Positions 1 through 6,264 of a DNA stretch of 6,264 bases are shown one piece after another. How positions within the stretch are numbered: position 1 is the stretch's first letter; each line of letters begins with the position of its first letter. Source of the DNA: an uncultured Actinomycetes bacterium (GTDB lineage: Bacteria > Actinomycetota > Actinomycetes > Nanopelagicales > Nanopelagicaceae); the NCBI GenBank assembly GCA_937860175.1, contig CALMBJ010000052.1, positions 1 to 6,264 of the forward strand, in the 5' to 3' direction. The translations under genes and the position numbers were made by a program. Below the pieces are notes generated by a model. That model was not told where the DNA came from. It ran no database searches and saw only the letters and a program-made list of their open reading frames with translations.

Positions 1-1151
1 CCATCAACGATTCCACACCCAGCAAAGATTCGAATTGAATCACCATTTATCTGGCCGCAACGTAATGCGATTCCAAGCTCACCATCGCCTGCTGCATCGA
101 TCCAACCGACAGGTCCGGCGTAACGACCACGCGACATTCCTTCAATTTCAGCGATTAACTTGGCTGCTTGTGGACGAGGCGTTCCACAAACAGCAGCTGA
201 TGGATGAAGTTGTTCCAAAATAGTAAATGCATCTACGTGCGATAGCGTTTCAACCAAAGCACCAGTTACATCTGTTGCAAGGTGCATAACGTTGGCCAAG
301 TGCAAAACAAATGGAGACTCTGGAACATTTGTTGATGAGCAAAATGGTTCAATCGCATCGGCAACTGAACGCACCGCATACTCATGCTCAGCAAGATCCT
401 TAGAGGATCGTGCAAGTGAGGCAGCGAGAGCCAAATCCTTCGCATCATCACCGGTTTTGCTAATTGTTCCCGCTAGTACACGGGATGTAACCATTCCTCT
501 AGATAAGCGCAGCAATAGCTCTGGAGTTGCACCGACTAGCCCTGAAACAGCAAACTTCCAGGTTGTTGGGTATTCAATTGCAAGTTTGTGCAAAATAGAA
601 CGTGGATCAATCGCTTTACTAGATGACACCGTAATGTCACGCGCAAGTACAACCTTGTCTAGATCACCTTGTTGAATTCGATCAACCGCTGTTGCAACTC
701 GCTCTTTCCATAATGAATCTGCCTGAGGCTCTTCATTCCATTTCATTTCCCCATTAGTGAAATGATCTGGCTCGTTCTTTAGCTCTGGTTGTGAATCTGA
801 ACCGATCCAGGTAATCCAAGACTTTCCACTCTTTGTTCCAACTACAACTTGAGGAATTACAAGAACTGAAACATCTTCAGGTGAAAAAGAGAATGAGGCA
901 AAAAGAACTGGTCCGGTACCGCTTCCATGCACAGTGTTGTTTACAGTGAACTTCTCCAACTGCTTCTGCCACCAATGTCGTGCATCGGCAAATCTATGAG
1001 GACCACTAACCGTTGTTGTTGCGTAGGTGCCCCAACCAACTAGACCTTCACCACTTCGAACCCAGGCAAGTGGTTGTGAATCTGGAAGTAAATCCAACAA
1101 CGACAAATGCTCGCCAAGGCGAGTTGTTGTGATTGGAACTAGTTGAGCCAT
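1..1151 (-). CDS. menF: Isochorismate synthase (menaquinone pathway), C-terminus cut by window edge
   Basis: Converts chorismate to isochorismate, the entry step of classical menaquinone synthesis in the cytosol (family knowledge). I translated the minus strand by hand: ATG at 1151-1149 and 383 complete residues, with no stop before the left edge. Roughly 30-50 residues are probably missing. Residues 1-150 are the variable N-terminal part; from about 150 on is the chorismate-binding domain. Visible motifs are DKVVLAR with the general-base Lys at K166, TPELLLR with the presumed general acid E211, LAGT about 20 residues later, AEHEY with E255/H256/E257, HLATDVTG, LHPSAAVCGTPRP starting near L315, RGRYAGPVGW, GDGELGIALR with presumed Mg-ligand E358, and AGCGIV at the edge. 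These fit isochorismate synthase better than anthranilate synthase. A siderophore role is possible in principle, but divergent menG argues for menaquinone. S340 stands where relatives usually have Asp. No adapter sequence is seen at this edge. Confidence 0.93.
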   Translation of the reverse strand, partial: MAQLVPITTTRLGEHLSLLDLLPDSQPLAWVRSGEGLVGWGTYATTTVSGPHRFADARHWWQKQLEKFTVNNTVHGSGTGPVLFASFSFSPEDVSVLVIPQVVVGTKSGKSWITWIGSDSQPELKNEPDHFTNGEMKWNEEPQADSLWKERVATAVDRIQQGDLDKVVLARDITVSSSKAIDPRSILHKLAIEYPTTWKFAVSGLVGATPELLLRLSRGMVTSRVLAGTISKTGDDAKDLALAASLARSSKDLAEHEYAVRSVADAIEPFCSSTNVPESPFVLHLANVMHLATDVTGALVETLSHVDAFTILEQLHPSAAVCGTPRPQAAKLIAEIEGMSRGRYAGPVGWIDAAGDGELGIALRCGQINGDSIRIFAGCGIVD

Positions 1152-1163
1152 GGGGGAAGAGAT

Positions 1164-1169
1164 CTCCTC
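1164..1169 (-). promoter_or_regulatory. Probable ribosome binding site of menF
   Basis: On the minus strand the sequence GAGGAG lies 12 nt before the ATG at 1151. The spacing is longer than ideal, but I see no better in-frame start between this site and the ATG, and the protein N-terminus looks reasonable from there. Confidence 0.5.
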
Positions 1170-1177
1170 TAAATCGT

Positions 1178-1196
1178 GGCCATAGTTGATATGGCC
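1178..1196. promoter_or_regulatory. Perfect inverted repeat in the menF-menG divergent intergenic region (possible operator)
   Basis: The arms are GGCCATA (1178-1184) and TATGGCC (1190-1196), separated by GTTGA: a perfect 7-5-7 palindrome of 19 bp. It lies between two divergent genes of the same pathway, 26 bp from the menF start and 40 bp from the menG start, where a dimeric repressor or activator could control both. There is no T-run on either side, so it does not look like a terminator. The binding protein is unknown and the regulatory role is inference; the repeat itself is directly visible. Confidence 0.45.
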
Positions 1197-1220
1197 TTGA
1201 GTTGTGGATGAGCCTACTTC

Positions 1221-1227
1221 AAGGGAG
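1221..1227 (+). promoter_or_regulatory. Shine-Dalgarno site that fixes the menG start
   Basis: AAGGGAG ends 9 nt before the ATG at 1237. It lies inside the extension that would be translated from the upstream in-frame GTG at 1204, so it argues for the ATG as the real start. Confidence 0.75.
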
Positions 1228-1236
1228 AATAGGGCT

Positions 1237-1929
1237 ATGTCCCGCGCTAATCTCAACAAAGATCCCGATGAGGTTGCGGCTATGTTTGATGGGGTCGCCA
1301 AGAGGTATGACCTAGTAAATGATCTATTGAGTTTGGGTCGCACAAAGGCGTGGCGAAAAGCGGCGACAAAGATCATCGCCCCAAAGCCCGGAATGGTGAT
1401 CCTGGATTTAGCAGCTGGACCAGGCTCCTCATCTGAGCCGCTCTTTAAGGCTGGGGCCACCGTCTTTGCCACAGATTTCAGCGAGGGGATGATCGCCCAA
1501 GGGCGAAAGGCCCGCCCATATCTGAACTTTTCTAAGGCCGATGCCCTCAACCTTCCCTTTGAGGCCGATACCTTTGATGTAACAACCATCTCTTACGGGC
1601 TTCGAAATACCGCCGATTTTGACAAGGCGCTGGCTGAGGCCCGCCGCGTTACCAAGCCGGGAGGCCGCATGGTGGTGGTGGAGTTCAGCCACCCAACATG
1701 GCGTCCGTTTCGCACCATTTATACCGAATATCTGATGAGGCTTTTGCCTGCGATCGCTAAGCGAACCAGCTCCAACCCAGATGCCTACATCTATCTCGCT
1801 GAATCGATTAGAGCCTGGCCAGATCAGGGGGCGCTCGCAGCCCGCATGGAGAAGGCTGGCTGGACCGGGGTCACCTGGAAAAACCTGACCTTTGGTGTTG
1901 TTGCAGTTCACAGCGGGATTAAGGGCTAG
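1237..1929 (+). CDS. menG: Demethylmenaquinone methyltransferase (UbiE/MenG family)
   Basis: SAM-dependent C-methylation of demethylmenaquinone to menaquinone, the last step of the pathway, probably at the membrane surface. The 230-residue length is normal. I chose ATG 1237 over GTG 1204 because it has a well-spaced Shine-Dalgarno and because the protein then begins MSRANLNKDPDEVAAMFDGV, like actinobacterial relatives. Motifs: YDLVNDLLSLG with W39-R40 (family signature 1), SAM-binding LDLAAGPG around D57-G63 (the usual Thr is Pro62), acidic D80 ending the second strand, LPF(x4)FD at 106-114, SYGLRN 119-124, and the second signature SSNPDAYIYLAESIRAWPDQ at 178-197. It is divergent from menF and 40 bp upstream of nuoA. 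GC is about 56% and its synonymous codons differ sharply from its neighbours (GCA is 3 of 32 Ala codons), which hints at transfer or a different history. A ubiquinone role is unlikely in this lineage. Confidence 0.95.
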   Translation: MSRANLNKDPDEVAAMFDGVAKRYDLVNDLLSLGRTKAWRKAATKIIAPKPGMVILDLAAGPGSSSEPLFKAGATVFATDFSEGMIAQGRKARPYLNFSKADALNLPFEADTFDVTTISYGLRNTADFDKALAEARRVTKPGGRMVVVEFSHPTWRPFRTIYTEYLMRLLPAIAKRTSSNPDAYIYLAESIRAWPDQGALAARMEKAGWTGVTWKNLTFGVVAVHSGIKG

Positions 1930-1956
1930 CGGTCACAGGCATACGCCTTTCGACCT

Positions 1957-1969
1957 TAGGATTTCGACT
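1957..1969 (+). promoter_or_regulatory. Possible -10 element for a leaderless nuoA transcript, overlapping an AGGA Shine-Dalgarno
   Basis: TAGGAT at 1957-1962 fits the TANNNT -10 consensus and is followed by exactly 7 nt before the GTG start codon at 1970. That geometry would place the transcription start on the G of the GTG, as in the leaderless mRNAs common in actinobacteria. No clear -35 box is visible. Alternatively AGGA at 1958-1961 acts as a weak ribosome binding site with 8 nt spacing on a transcript arriving from menG. The two readings cannot be separated from sequence alone. Confidence 0.4.
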
Positions 1970-2335
1970 GTGAGCTCCAATCCATACATTCCAATCTTGG
2001 TAATCGGCGCTATTGGCCTCGGTTTTGCGGTTTTCTCAGTTGCAGCTGGCGCCCTCACAGGTCCAAAGCGTTACAACCGAGCAAAACTCGATGCATATGA
2101 GTGTGGAATCGAACCTTCTCCTCAAGCTGCAGAAGGTGGACGCTTCCCGATCAAGTACTTCTTAACTGCGATGCTCTTCATCATCTTTGATATTGAAATC
2201 GTCTTCTTGTATCCATGGGCGGTTGCTTTTGATTCACTCGGAATTTTTGGTTTGGTTGAAATGGTGATCTTCATTGGAACGGTTTTTGTTGCCTTTGCAT
2301 ATGTTTGGCGCCGCGGCGGATTGGAATGGGATTAA
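1970..2335 (+). CDS. nuoA: NADH-quinone oxidoreductase subunit A (NuoA)
   Basis: Small membrane subunit of complex I near the quinone chamber at the junction of the two arms. The protein has 121 residues, normal for the family. The frame stays open upstream into menG as far as 1892, but homology begins at GTG 1970 ([11 protein letters not shown]), so I chose that start. There are three membrane segments: about residues 6-30, 63-87 and 90-112. The loop after segment 1 has [19 protein letters not shown], containing the conserved YECG with C45; this loop is the counterpart of the flexible ND3 loop in mitochondria. [12 protein letters not shown] at 73-84 is the family signature, with D74 and E76, and E97 is the acidic residue of segment 3. 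The C-terminus WRRGGLEWD is typical of actinobacterial NuoA. It is the first gene of the nuo operon, with nuoB starting 2 nt after its stop. Confidence 0.96.
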   Translation: MSSNPYIPILVIGAIGLGFAVFSVAAGALTGPKRYNRAKLDAYECGIEPSPQAAEGGRFPIKYFLTAMLFIIFDIEIVFLYPWAVAFDSLGIFGLVEMVIFIGTVFVAFAYVWRRGGLEWD

Positions 2336-2337
2336 AA

Positions 2338-2895
2338 ATGGGTCTTGAAGAAAAAATCCCAAGTGGGTTTGTCCTAACCTCAGTTGAAAAACTTGCAGGT
2401 TACATGCGCAAAAACTCATTGTGGCCAGCAACATTTGGCCTTGCATGCTGTGCAATTGAAATGATGGCTGTTGGTTCAGCAGCTAAGTACGACATTGCTC
2501 GCTTTGGTGGAGAAGTTTTCCGTGCCTCCCCACGACAAGCAGATCTCATGATCGTTGCAGGTCGTGTTTCAAACAAGATGGCTCCAGTTTTGCGTCAAAT
2601 TTACGATCAAATGTCAGCACCTAAGTGGGTTATTGCAATGGGTGCATGTGCATCTTCAGGTGGAATGTTCAATAACTATGCGATCGTGCAAGGTGTAGAT
2701 CACGTTGTCCCAGTTGATATTTATCTTCCTGGTTGCCCGCCACGTCCTGAGATGTTGCTGGATGCAATCTTGAAGCTGCATGAACAAATCAGCGACACAA
2801 AGCTTGGCGCAAATCGTGCACAGGTCATCAAGGAAGTTGAACTTGCAGCAATGAATGCAAAGCCAACCCATGAGATGAAGGGCTTGCTTGCGTAA
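2338..2895 (+). CDS. nuoB: NADH-quinone oxidoreductase subunit B (NuoB), N2 iron-sulfur subunit
   Basis: Carries the terminal [4Fe-4S] cluster N2, which passes electrons to the quinone; peripheral arm of complex I next to the membrane. I chose ATG 2338, giving 185 residues, because the protein then starts [11 protein letters not shown] as in relatives; in-frame upstream starts (2305, 2326) lie inside nuoA. All four expected N2 ligands are present: the tandem C37-C38 in [12 protein letters not shown]104 in [10 protein letters not shown], and C133 in [26 protein letters not shown] and [14 protein letters not shown] are also diagnostic. The last 30 residues are a less conserved tail. The stop overlaps the nuoC start by one base (TAATG). 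GC is about 45% and GCA dominates Ala codons (17 of 24), which serves as the local codon-use reference. Confidence 0.98.
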   Translation: MGLEEKIPSGFVLTSVEKLAGYMRKNSLWPATFGLACCAIEMMAVGSAAKYDIARFGGEVFRASPRQADLMIVAGRVSNKMAPVLRQIYDQMSAPKWVIAMGACASSGGMFNNYAIVQGVDHVVPVDIYLPGCPPRPEMLLDAILKLHEQISDTKLGANRAQVIKEVELAAMNAKPTHEMKGLLA

Positions 2896-3536
2896 TGAGT
2901 ATTGATAAGCAAGCAGATGGAATGTTTGGTGCAAAGGGCACGGGAGATACATCAGGGTACGGTGGATTAGTTCGCCAAGCCGCTAATTTTGGCTCTTCTG
3001 AGCGCCCATATGGCTCATATTTTGATGAAGTAGCCGATGATCTAGAGCGCGCTTACCCAGAGTTTTCAGATGCGATCGAACGTGTTGTTGTTGATCGCGG
3101 CGAGTTAACCCTTCATGTAAAGCGTGAAAAGTTAGTTGAAGTTGCCTTCATTCTTCGTGACAAGTTGAAGTTTGAAATGTGCATGGGTGTTAACGGTGTT
3201 CATTACCCAGAACAAACTGGTCGCGAATTACACGCGGTTTATCCATTGCTTTCGATGTCAAAAAATCAGCGCATTCGCCTAGAAGTTTCAGTTCCAGATG
3301 CTGATGCACACATCCCATCAGTTGTTGAGGTGTGGGCTGGTAACAACTGGCATGAGCGCGAGACGTACGACATGTTCGGAATTATTTTTGATGGTCACCC
3401 AGGTCTAACACGCATCTTGATGCCAGATGACTGGGAAGGTCACCCGCAACGTAAGGATTACTCATTAGGCGGAATCGCAATTGAGTACAAGGGCGCTACA
3501 ACGCCACCTCCTAGTGAAAGAAGGAGTTACAAGTGA
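2895..3536 (+). CDS. nuoC: NADH-quinone oxidoreductase subunit C (NuoC, 30 kDa type)
   Basis: Structural subunit of the connecting arm of complex I with no cofactor of its own; it packs against NuoD and NuoB. The protein has 213 residues. About the first 50 are a Gly-rich, poorly conserved extension, and the conserved domain follows. The family signature ERETYDMFG lies at 154-162, and [17 protein letters not shown] at 173-189 matches the conserved C-terminal block. nuoC is separate from nuoD, unlike the fused NuoCD of Escherichia coli. The ATG overlaps the nuoB stop by one base, with AAGGG about 12 nt upstream, so translational coupling is likely. The 3' end overlaps the nuoD start by 4 nt and contains the nuoD ribosome binding site. 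Confidence 0.96.
   Translation: MSIDKQADGMFGAKGTGDTSGYGGLVRQAANFGSSERPYGSYFDEVADDLERAYPEFSDAIERVVVDRGELTLHVKREKLVEVAFILRDKLKFEMCMGVNGVHYPEQTGRELHAVYPLLSMSKNQRIRLEVSVPDADAHIPSVVEVWAGNNWHERETYDMFGIIFDGHPGLTRILMPDDWEGHPQRKDYSLGGIAIEYKGATTPPPSERRSYK
3521..3526 (+). promoter_or_regulatory. Strong Shine-Dalgarno for nuoD inside the end of nuoC
   Basis: AAGGAG sits 6 nt before the GTG start at 3533. It supports GTG as the true nuoD start, overlapping the nuoC TGA (GTGA), and is the clearest ribosome binding site inside this operon. Confidence 0.8.
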
Positions 3537-4870
3537 CAACCTTTGATCCATATGCACCTTCGCGTGATACCACCGAAGGAAAAGTTTTCTCTGTTACTGG
3601 CGGAGACTGGGATGCACTAACTCAAGAGATTGGTGCAGCTAAAGAAGAGCGCGTTGTCGTCAACATGGGACCACAGCACCCATCAACCCACGGTGTACTT
3701 CGTCTAGTTCTAGAGCTAGAAGGCGAAACAGTTACAGAAGCACGTTGCGGAATTGGATACCTGCACACAGGTATTGAAAAGAACATGGAGTACCGCAGCT
3801 GGACTCAGGGAACAACATTTGTAACTCGAATGGATTACCTAAGCCCATTGCACAACGAAACCGCTTACTGTCTTGCGGTAGAAAAGCTTTTGGGAATCAC
3901 AAATGATGTTCCAGAGCGCGCAACGGTTATCCGCGTGATGATGATGGAGCTCAACCGAATTTCTTCACACATGGTTGCCCTTGGCACAGGAGCGCTAGAA
4001 CTAGGCGCTATGGGCCCTATGTTCTTTGCTTTCCGTGACCGCGAAACTGTTCTGGAGATCTTTGAAATGATCACCGGACTTCGCATGAACATGGCATATG
4101 TCCGTCCGGGTGGAGTTGCACAGGATCTTCCAGATGGTGCGTTAACAAAGATCCGCGAAGGCGTTAAGTTGATGCGCAAGAACTTTAAAGACAACGCAAC
4201 ACTCCTTATTGGTAACTCAATTTGGATGAAGCGCACACAAGGAATTGGTTATCTCGACCTTGCAGGTTGTACAACATTGGGTATTACCGGTCCCGTGCTA
4301 CGTGCAACAGGAATGCCTTGGGATCTTCGCAAGTTGCAGCCTTACTGCGGTTACGAAAACTATAACTTTGATGTTGTCACCGCTGACACCTGCGATGTTT
4401 ATGGTCGCTTCTTGATTCGCATGAATGAGCTAGAGCAATCACTTCGCATCATTGAACAATGTGCTGACAAGTTGGAAAAGCTTGAAGGCGCACCAGTTAT
4501 GGTTGCAGATAAGAAGATTGCATGGCCTGCACAGCTTGCTCTAGGTGGAGATGGTCTGGGTAACTCACTCGACCACATTCGACAGATCATGGGCACATCA
4601 ATGGAGTCATTGATTCACCACTTCAAACTTGTTACAGAGGGCTTCCATGTTCCTGCTGGCCAGGCATATGTTGCTATCGAATCTCCGCGCGGAGAGCTCG
4701 GTGCATCAGTTGTGTCAGATGGCGGTACAAAGCCATACCGTGTTCACTTCCGCGAACCATCCTTCAATAACTTGCAGTCAACAGCTGCAATGAGCGAAGG
4801 CGGAATGGTCGCCGACATCATCGGTGCAGTAGCTTCAATCGATCCAGTTATGGGAGGCGTTGATCGCTAA
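3533..4870 (+). CDS. nuoD: NADH-quinone oxidoreductase subunit D (NuoD, 49 kDa type)
   Basis: Forms, with NuoB, the quinone-reduction site of complex I; homologous to the large subunit of [NiFe] hydrogenases but without the metal-binding cysteines. It has 445 residues from a GTG start with a strong Shine-Dalgarno. Residues 1-40 are the extension seen in actinobacterial NuoD ([15 protein letters not shown] at 13-27). GPQHPSTHG at 46-54 supplies H53, and RMDYLSP supplies Y102; these correspond, by my alignment from memory, to the quinone-ligating His38 and Tyr87 of Thermus Nqo4. [10 protein letters not shown] at 74-83 is another conserved block. The C-terminus [11 protein letters not shown] is complete and typical. 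The stop overlaps the nuoE ATG by one base. Codon use matches nuoB. There is no sign of frameshift or truncation. Confidence 0.98.
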   Translation: MTTFDPYAPSRDTTEGKVFSVTGGDWDALTQEIGAAKEERVVVNMGPQHPSTHGVLRLVLELEGETVTEARCGIGYLHTGIEKNMEYRSWTQGTTFVTRMDYLSPLHNETAYCLAVEKLLGITNDVPERATVIRVMMMELNRISSHMVALGTGALELGAMGPMFFAFRDRETVLEIFEMITGLRMNMAYVRPGGVAQDLPDGALTKIREGVKLMRKNFKDNATLLIGNSIWMKRTQGIGYLDLAGCTTLGITGPVLRATGMPWDLRKLQPYCGYENYNFDVVTADTCDVYGRFLIRMNELEQSLRIIEQCADKLEKLEGAPVMVADKKIAWPAQLALGGDGLGNSLDHIRQIMGTSMESLIHHFKLVTEGFHVPAGQAYVAIESPRGELGASVVSDGGTKPYRVHFREPSFNNLQSTAAMSEGGMVADIIGAVASIDPVMGGVDR

Positions 4871-5496
4871 TGGCATTTTCATCTGAAGATCTACAAATCA
4901 TGGATTCGATTATCAAGCGTTATCCACGCTCTCGTTCTGCAATCATGCCTTTGCTTCACTTTGTTCAATCTAGGGCTGGTTATGTAACTAACGAAGGCAT
5001 CGAAGTAATTGCAAAGTTGCTAGAGCTAGAAGCAGCTGAAGTTACTGCTGTTTCTACCTTTTATACCCAGTACAAGCCAACGCCAGTAGGCGAGTACCAC
5101 GTGGGTGTTTGTACAAATACCTTGTGCGCAATCATGGGTGGAGATGCGATCTTTGCTTCACTTAAGGATCACCTTGGAATTGGTAATGATGAAGTTACAG
5201 CTGACGGAAAAGTTTCATTGGAACACATCGAATGTAACGCTGCATGTGATTACGCACCAGTCGTTATGGCCAACTGGGAGTTCTACGACAATCAAACAGT
5301 TGAGTCCGCAAAGGATTTAGTTGATTCAATGCGTGCAGGTAATCCAAAGCCACCAACACGTGGACCAAGTCGATTAGTAACATACAAAGAGGCGTCAGCT
5401 GTTCTTGCTGGATTAAATGATGGGCTTGCACACGAAGGTGTACAAGCCGGCGAACCAACACTGCTTGGTTTGAAACTTTCGAAAGAGGGCAAGTAA
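4870..5496 (+). CDS. nuoE: NADH-quinone oxidoreductase subunit E (NuoE, 24 kDa, [2Fe-2S] N1a)
   Basis: Thioredoxin-fold [2Fe-2S] subunit that pairs with NuoF in the NADH-oxidising module of complex I in the cytoplasm. It has 208 residues. The N-terminal helical part (YPRSRSAIMPLLHFVQ) starts near residue 18. Cluster ligands are C81 and C86 (VCTNTLC) and C122 and C126 (ECNAAC), the expected C-x4-C and C-x3-C pairs about 35 residues apart, followed by YAPVVMANWEFYDN. From about residue 150 there is a tail of roughly 55 residues containing PKPPTRGPSR and GEPTLLGLKL. It is longer than in Escherichia coli and is common in actinobacteria. The ATG overlaps the nuoD stop by one base, and GGGAGG lies 12 nt upstream. 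The stop overlaps the nuoF ATG by one base. Confidence 0.97.
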   Translation: MAFSSEDLQIMDSIIKRYPRSRSAIMPLLHFVQSRAGYVTNEGIEVIAKLLELEAAEVTAVSTFYTQYKPTPVGEYHVGVCTNTLCAIMGGDAIFASLKDHLGIGNDEVTADGKVSLEHIECNAACDYAPVVMANWEFYDNQTVESAKDLVDSMRAGNPKPPTRGPSRLVTYKEASAVLAGLNDGLAHEGVQAGEPTLLGLKLSKEGK

Positions 5497-6219
5497 TGAC
5501 AAAGCTAGCTCCAGTTTTATCTGCACACTGGGATGAAAAAGATTCATTTACTCTTGAAGGCTACAAGCGTCACGGTGGATACAAGGCTGCTGAAAAAGCG
5601 CTAGCAATGGATCCAGATGCGGTCATTCAACTTGTTAAGGATTCAGGTCTTCGTGGTCGTGGTGGCGCAGGTTTCCCAACAGGTATGAAGTGGGGATTTA
5701 TTCCACAAGGGGACAACAAGGATCACTACCTAGTTGTAAATGCTGATGAGTCAGAGCCCGGAACTTGCAAGGACATGCCATTGCTTATGGCCAACCCACA
5801 TGTTCTTGTCGAAGGTTGCATCATCGCCTGTCACGCAATCCGTGCAAAGCATGCATTTATTTACATCCGCGGCGAGGTAACACATGTTGCTCGTCGACTT
5901 AATCAAGCTATCGCCGATGCCTACGCAGCAGGAATCCTCGGAAATGGAATCGATGTTGTTCTACACGTTGGTGCTGGCGCATACATCTGTGGTGAAGAAA
6001 CCGCTCTGCTTGATTCACTAGAAGGCTTCCGCGGACAACCTCGTTTACGCCCACCTTTCCCTGCTATTGCAGGCCTTTACGCACGTCCAACCGTTGTAAA
6101 CAATGTGGAATCAATCGCATCTGTTCCAGCAATCGTTATGAATGGTGCTGAGTGGTATCAGTCAATGGGAACTGAAAAGAGCAAGGGAACAACGCTTTAC
6201 TCACTTTCAGGACATGTTG
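5496..6219 (+). CDS. nuoF: NADH-quinone oxidoreductase subunit F (NuoF), 3' part missing
   Basis: Binds NADH and FMN and starts electron transfer in complex I. The ATG at 5496 overlaps the nuoE stop (TAATG), with GAGG 7 nt upstream. There are 241 genuine residues of an expected 430-440. Visible motifs are the FMN/NADH-binding LRGRGGAGFPTGMKW at 52-66, VVNADESEPGTCKD starting near residue 80, and GAGAYICGEETALL at 159-172, followed by EGFRGQPRLRPPFPA and PTVVNNVES. The retained part is intact and ends in the SLSGHV block. The SLBB-type domain and the C-terminal N4 cysteines are not in the window. The frame stays open after 6219, but that stretch is adapter: the tail AVSYTHLRAHETGRN is an artefact, apart from possibly its first residue (its codon begins with genomic G6219), and should not be annotated. 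Confidence 0.96.
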
Positions 6220-6264
6220 CTGTCTCTTATACACATCTCCGAGCCCACGAGACAGGCAGAAATC
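6220..6264 (+). other. Residual Illumina Nextera adapter (not genomic DNA)
   Basis: Bases 6220-6238 are CTGTCTCTTATACACATCT, the 19-bp transposase mosaic end used in Nextera libraries. Bases 6239-6253, CCGAGCCCACGAGAC, are the rest of the read-through adapter. Bases 6254-6261, AGGCAGAA, match an 8-base i7 index that I recall as N703, and ATC at 6262-6264 is how the following P7 segment begins. The order and lengths fit the read-through structure exactly. The first C (6220) could coincide with a genomic base, so the true boundary is 6219 or 6220. Confidence 0.97.

Noticed and set aside
292..675. A 127-codon plus-strand open frame
   Set aside because: It is the antisense shadow of menF, whose conserved chorismate-binding motifs run through the same bases on the minus strand.
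1178..1196. Rho-independent terminator
   Set aside because: The stem is short and there is no T-run on either strand; it also lies upstream of both divergent genes, not downstream of one.
1429..1911. A 160-codon open frame on the minus strand inside menG
   Set aside because: It is antisense to a fully conserved methyltransferase, has no recognisable domain, and is explained by the GC-rich codon positions of menG.
3533..3650. NuoD N-terminal extension as a possible novel fusion
   Set aside because: The TEG..F.VTGGDWD segment is the ordinary actinobacterial NuoD N-terminus.
3865..4236. A 123-codon minus-strand open frame inside nuoD
   Set aside because: It is antisense to conserved NuoD core sequence, has no family match that I recognise, and has no ribosome binding site that I noticed.
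6220..6238. Tn5/IS50-like mosaic end suggesting a transposon insertion in nuoF
   Set aside because: The mosaic end is followed directly by the synthetic Nextera adapter and an index-like octamer, not by transposon sequence.

Overview
This window is an assembled fragment from a bacterium that most likely belongs to the Actinobacteria. It carries the start of a complex I operon next to menaquinone-biosynthesis genes. The lineage call rests on protein features. NuoD has the long actinobacterial N-terminus with a TEG..(V)F.VTGGDWD segment before GPQHPSTHG, NuoE has a long Pro/Gly-containing tail, NuoC and NuoD are separate proteins, and NuoB begins MGLEEK(I/L)PSGFVLT. GC is only about 45% in most genes (my hand counts), against the usual high-GC actinobacteria. 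Together with 1-4 nt gene overlaps this suggests a streamlined, probably aquatic actinobacterium such as the acI/Nanopelagicales group. That placement is inference.

Layout: the minus strand from 1151 down to the left edge encodes most of an isochorismate synthase (menF), the first committed step of the classical menaquinone pathway; its C-terminus lies off the window. A short divergent intergenic region (about 85 bp) contains a perfect 7-5-7 inverted repeat. On the plus strand come menG (demethylmenaquinone methyltransferase, last step of the pathway) and then nuoA, nuoB, nuoC, nuoD, nuoE and a truncated nuoF. From nuoB onward the junctions are a 2 nt gap or 1-4 nt overlaps, so the nuo genes are almost certainly one translationally coupled operon.

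The genes fit one process: MenF and MenG make menaquinone, and complex I (NADH dehydrogenase NuoEF, connecting arm NuoBCD, membrane arm including NuoA) reduces it with NADH. The active-site and cluster-ligand residues I could check are present in NuoB, NuoD and NuoE and in the retained part of NuoF.

The most important unusual point is technical. The last 45 bases (6220-6264) are not genomic: they are the Illumina Nextera transposase mosaic end, the rest of the read-through adapter, what looks like an i7 index, and the first bases of the P7 segment. nuoF stops being real at about 6219. The main biological oddity is menG, which is clearly GC-richer (about 56%) and uses different synonymous codons from both neighbours. 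I found no RNA genes, CRISPR arrays, natural mobile elements or undescribed system here.
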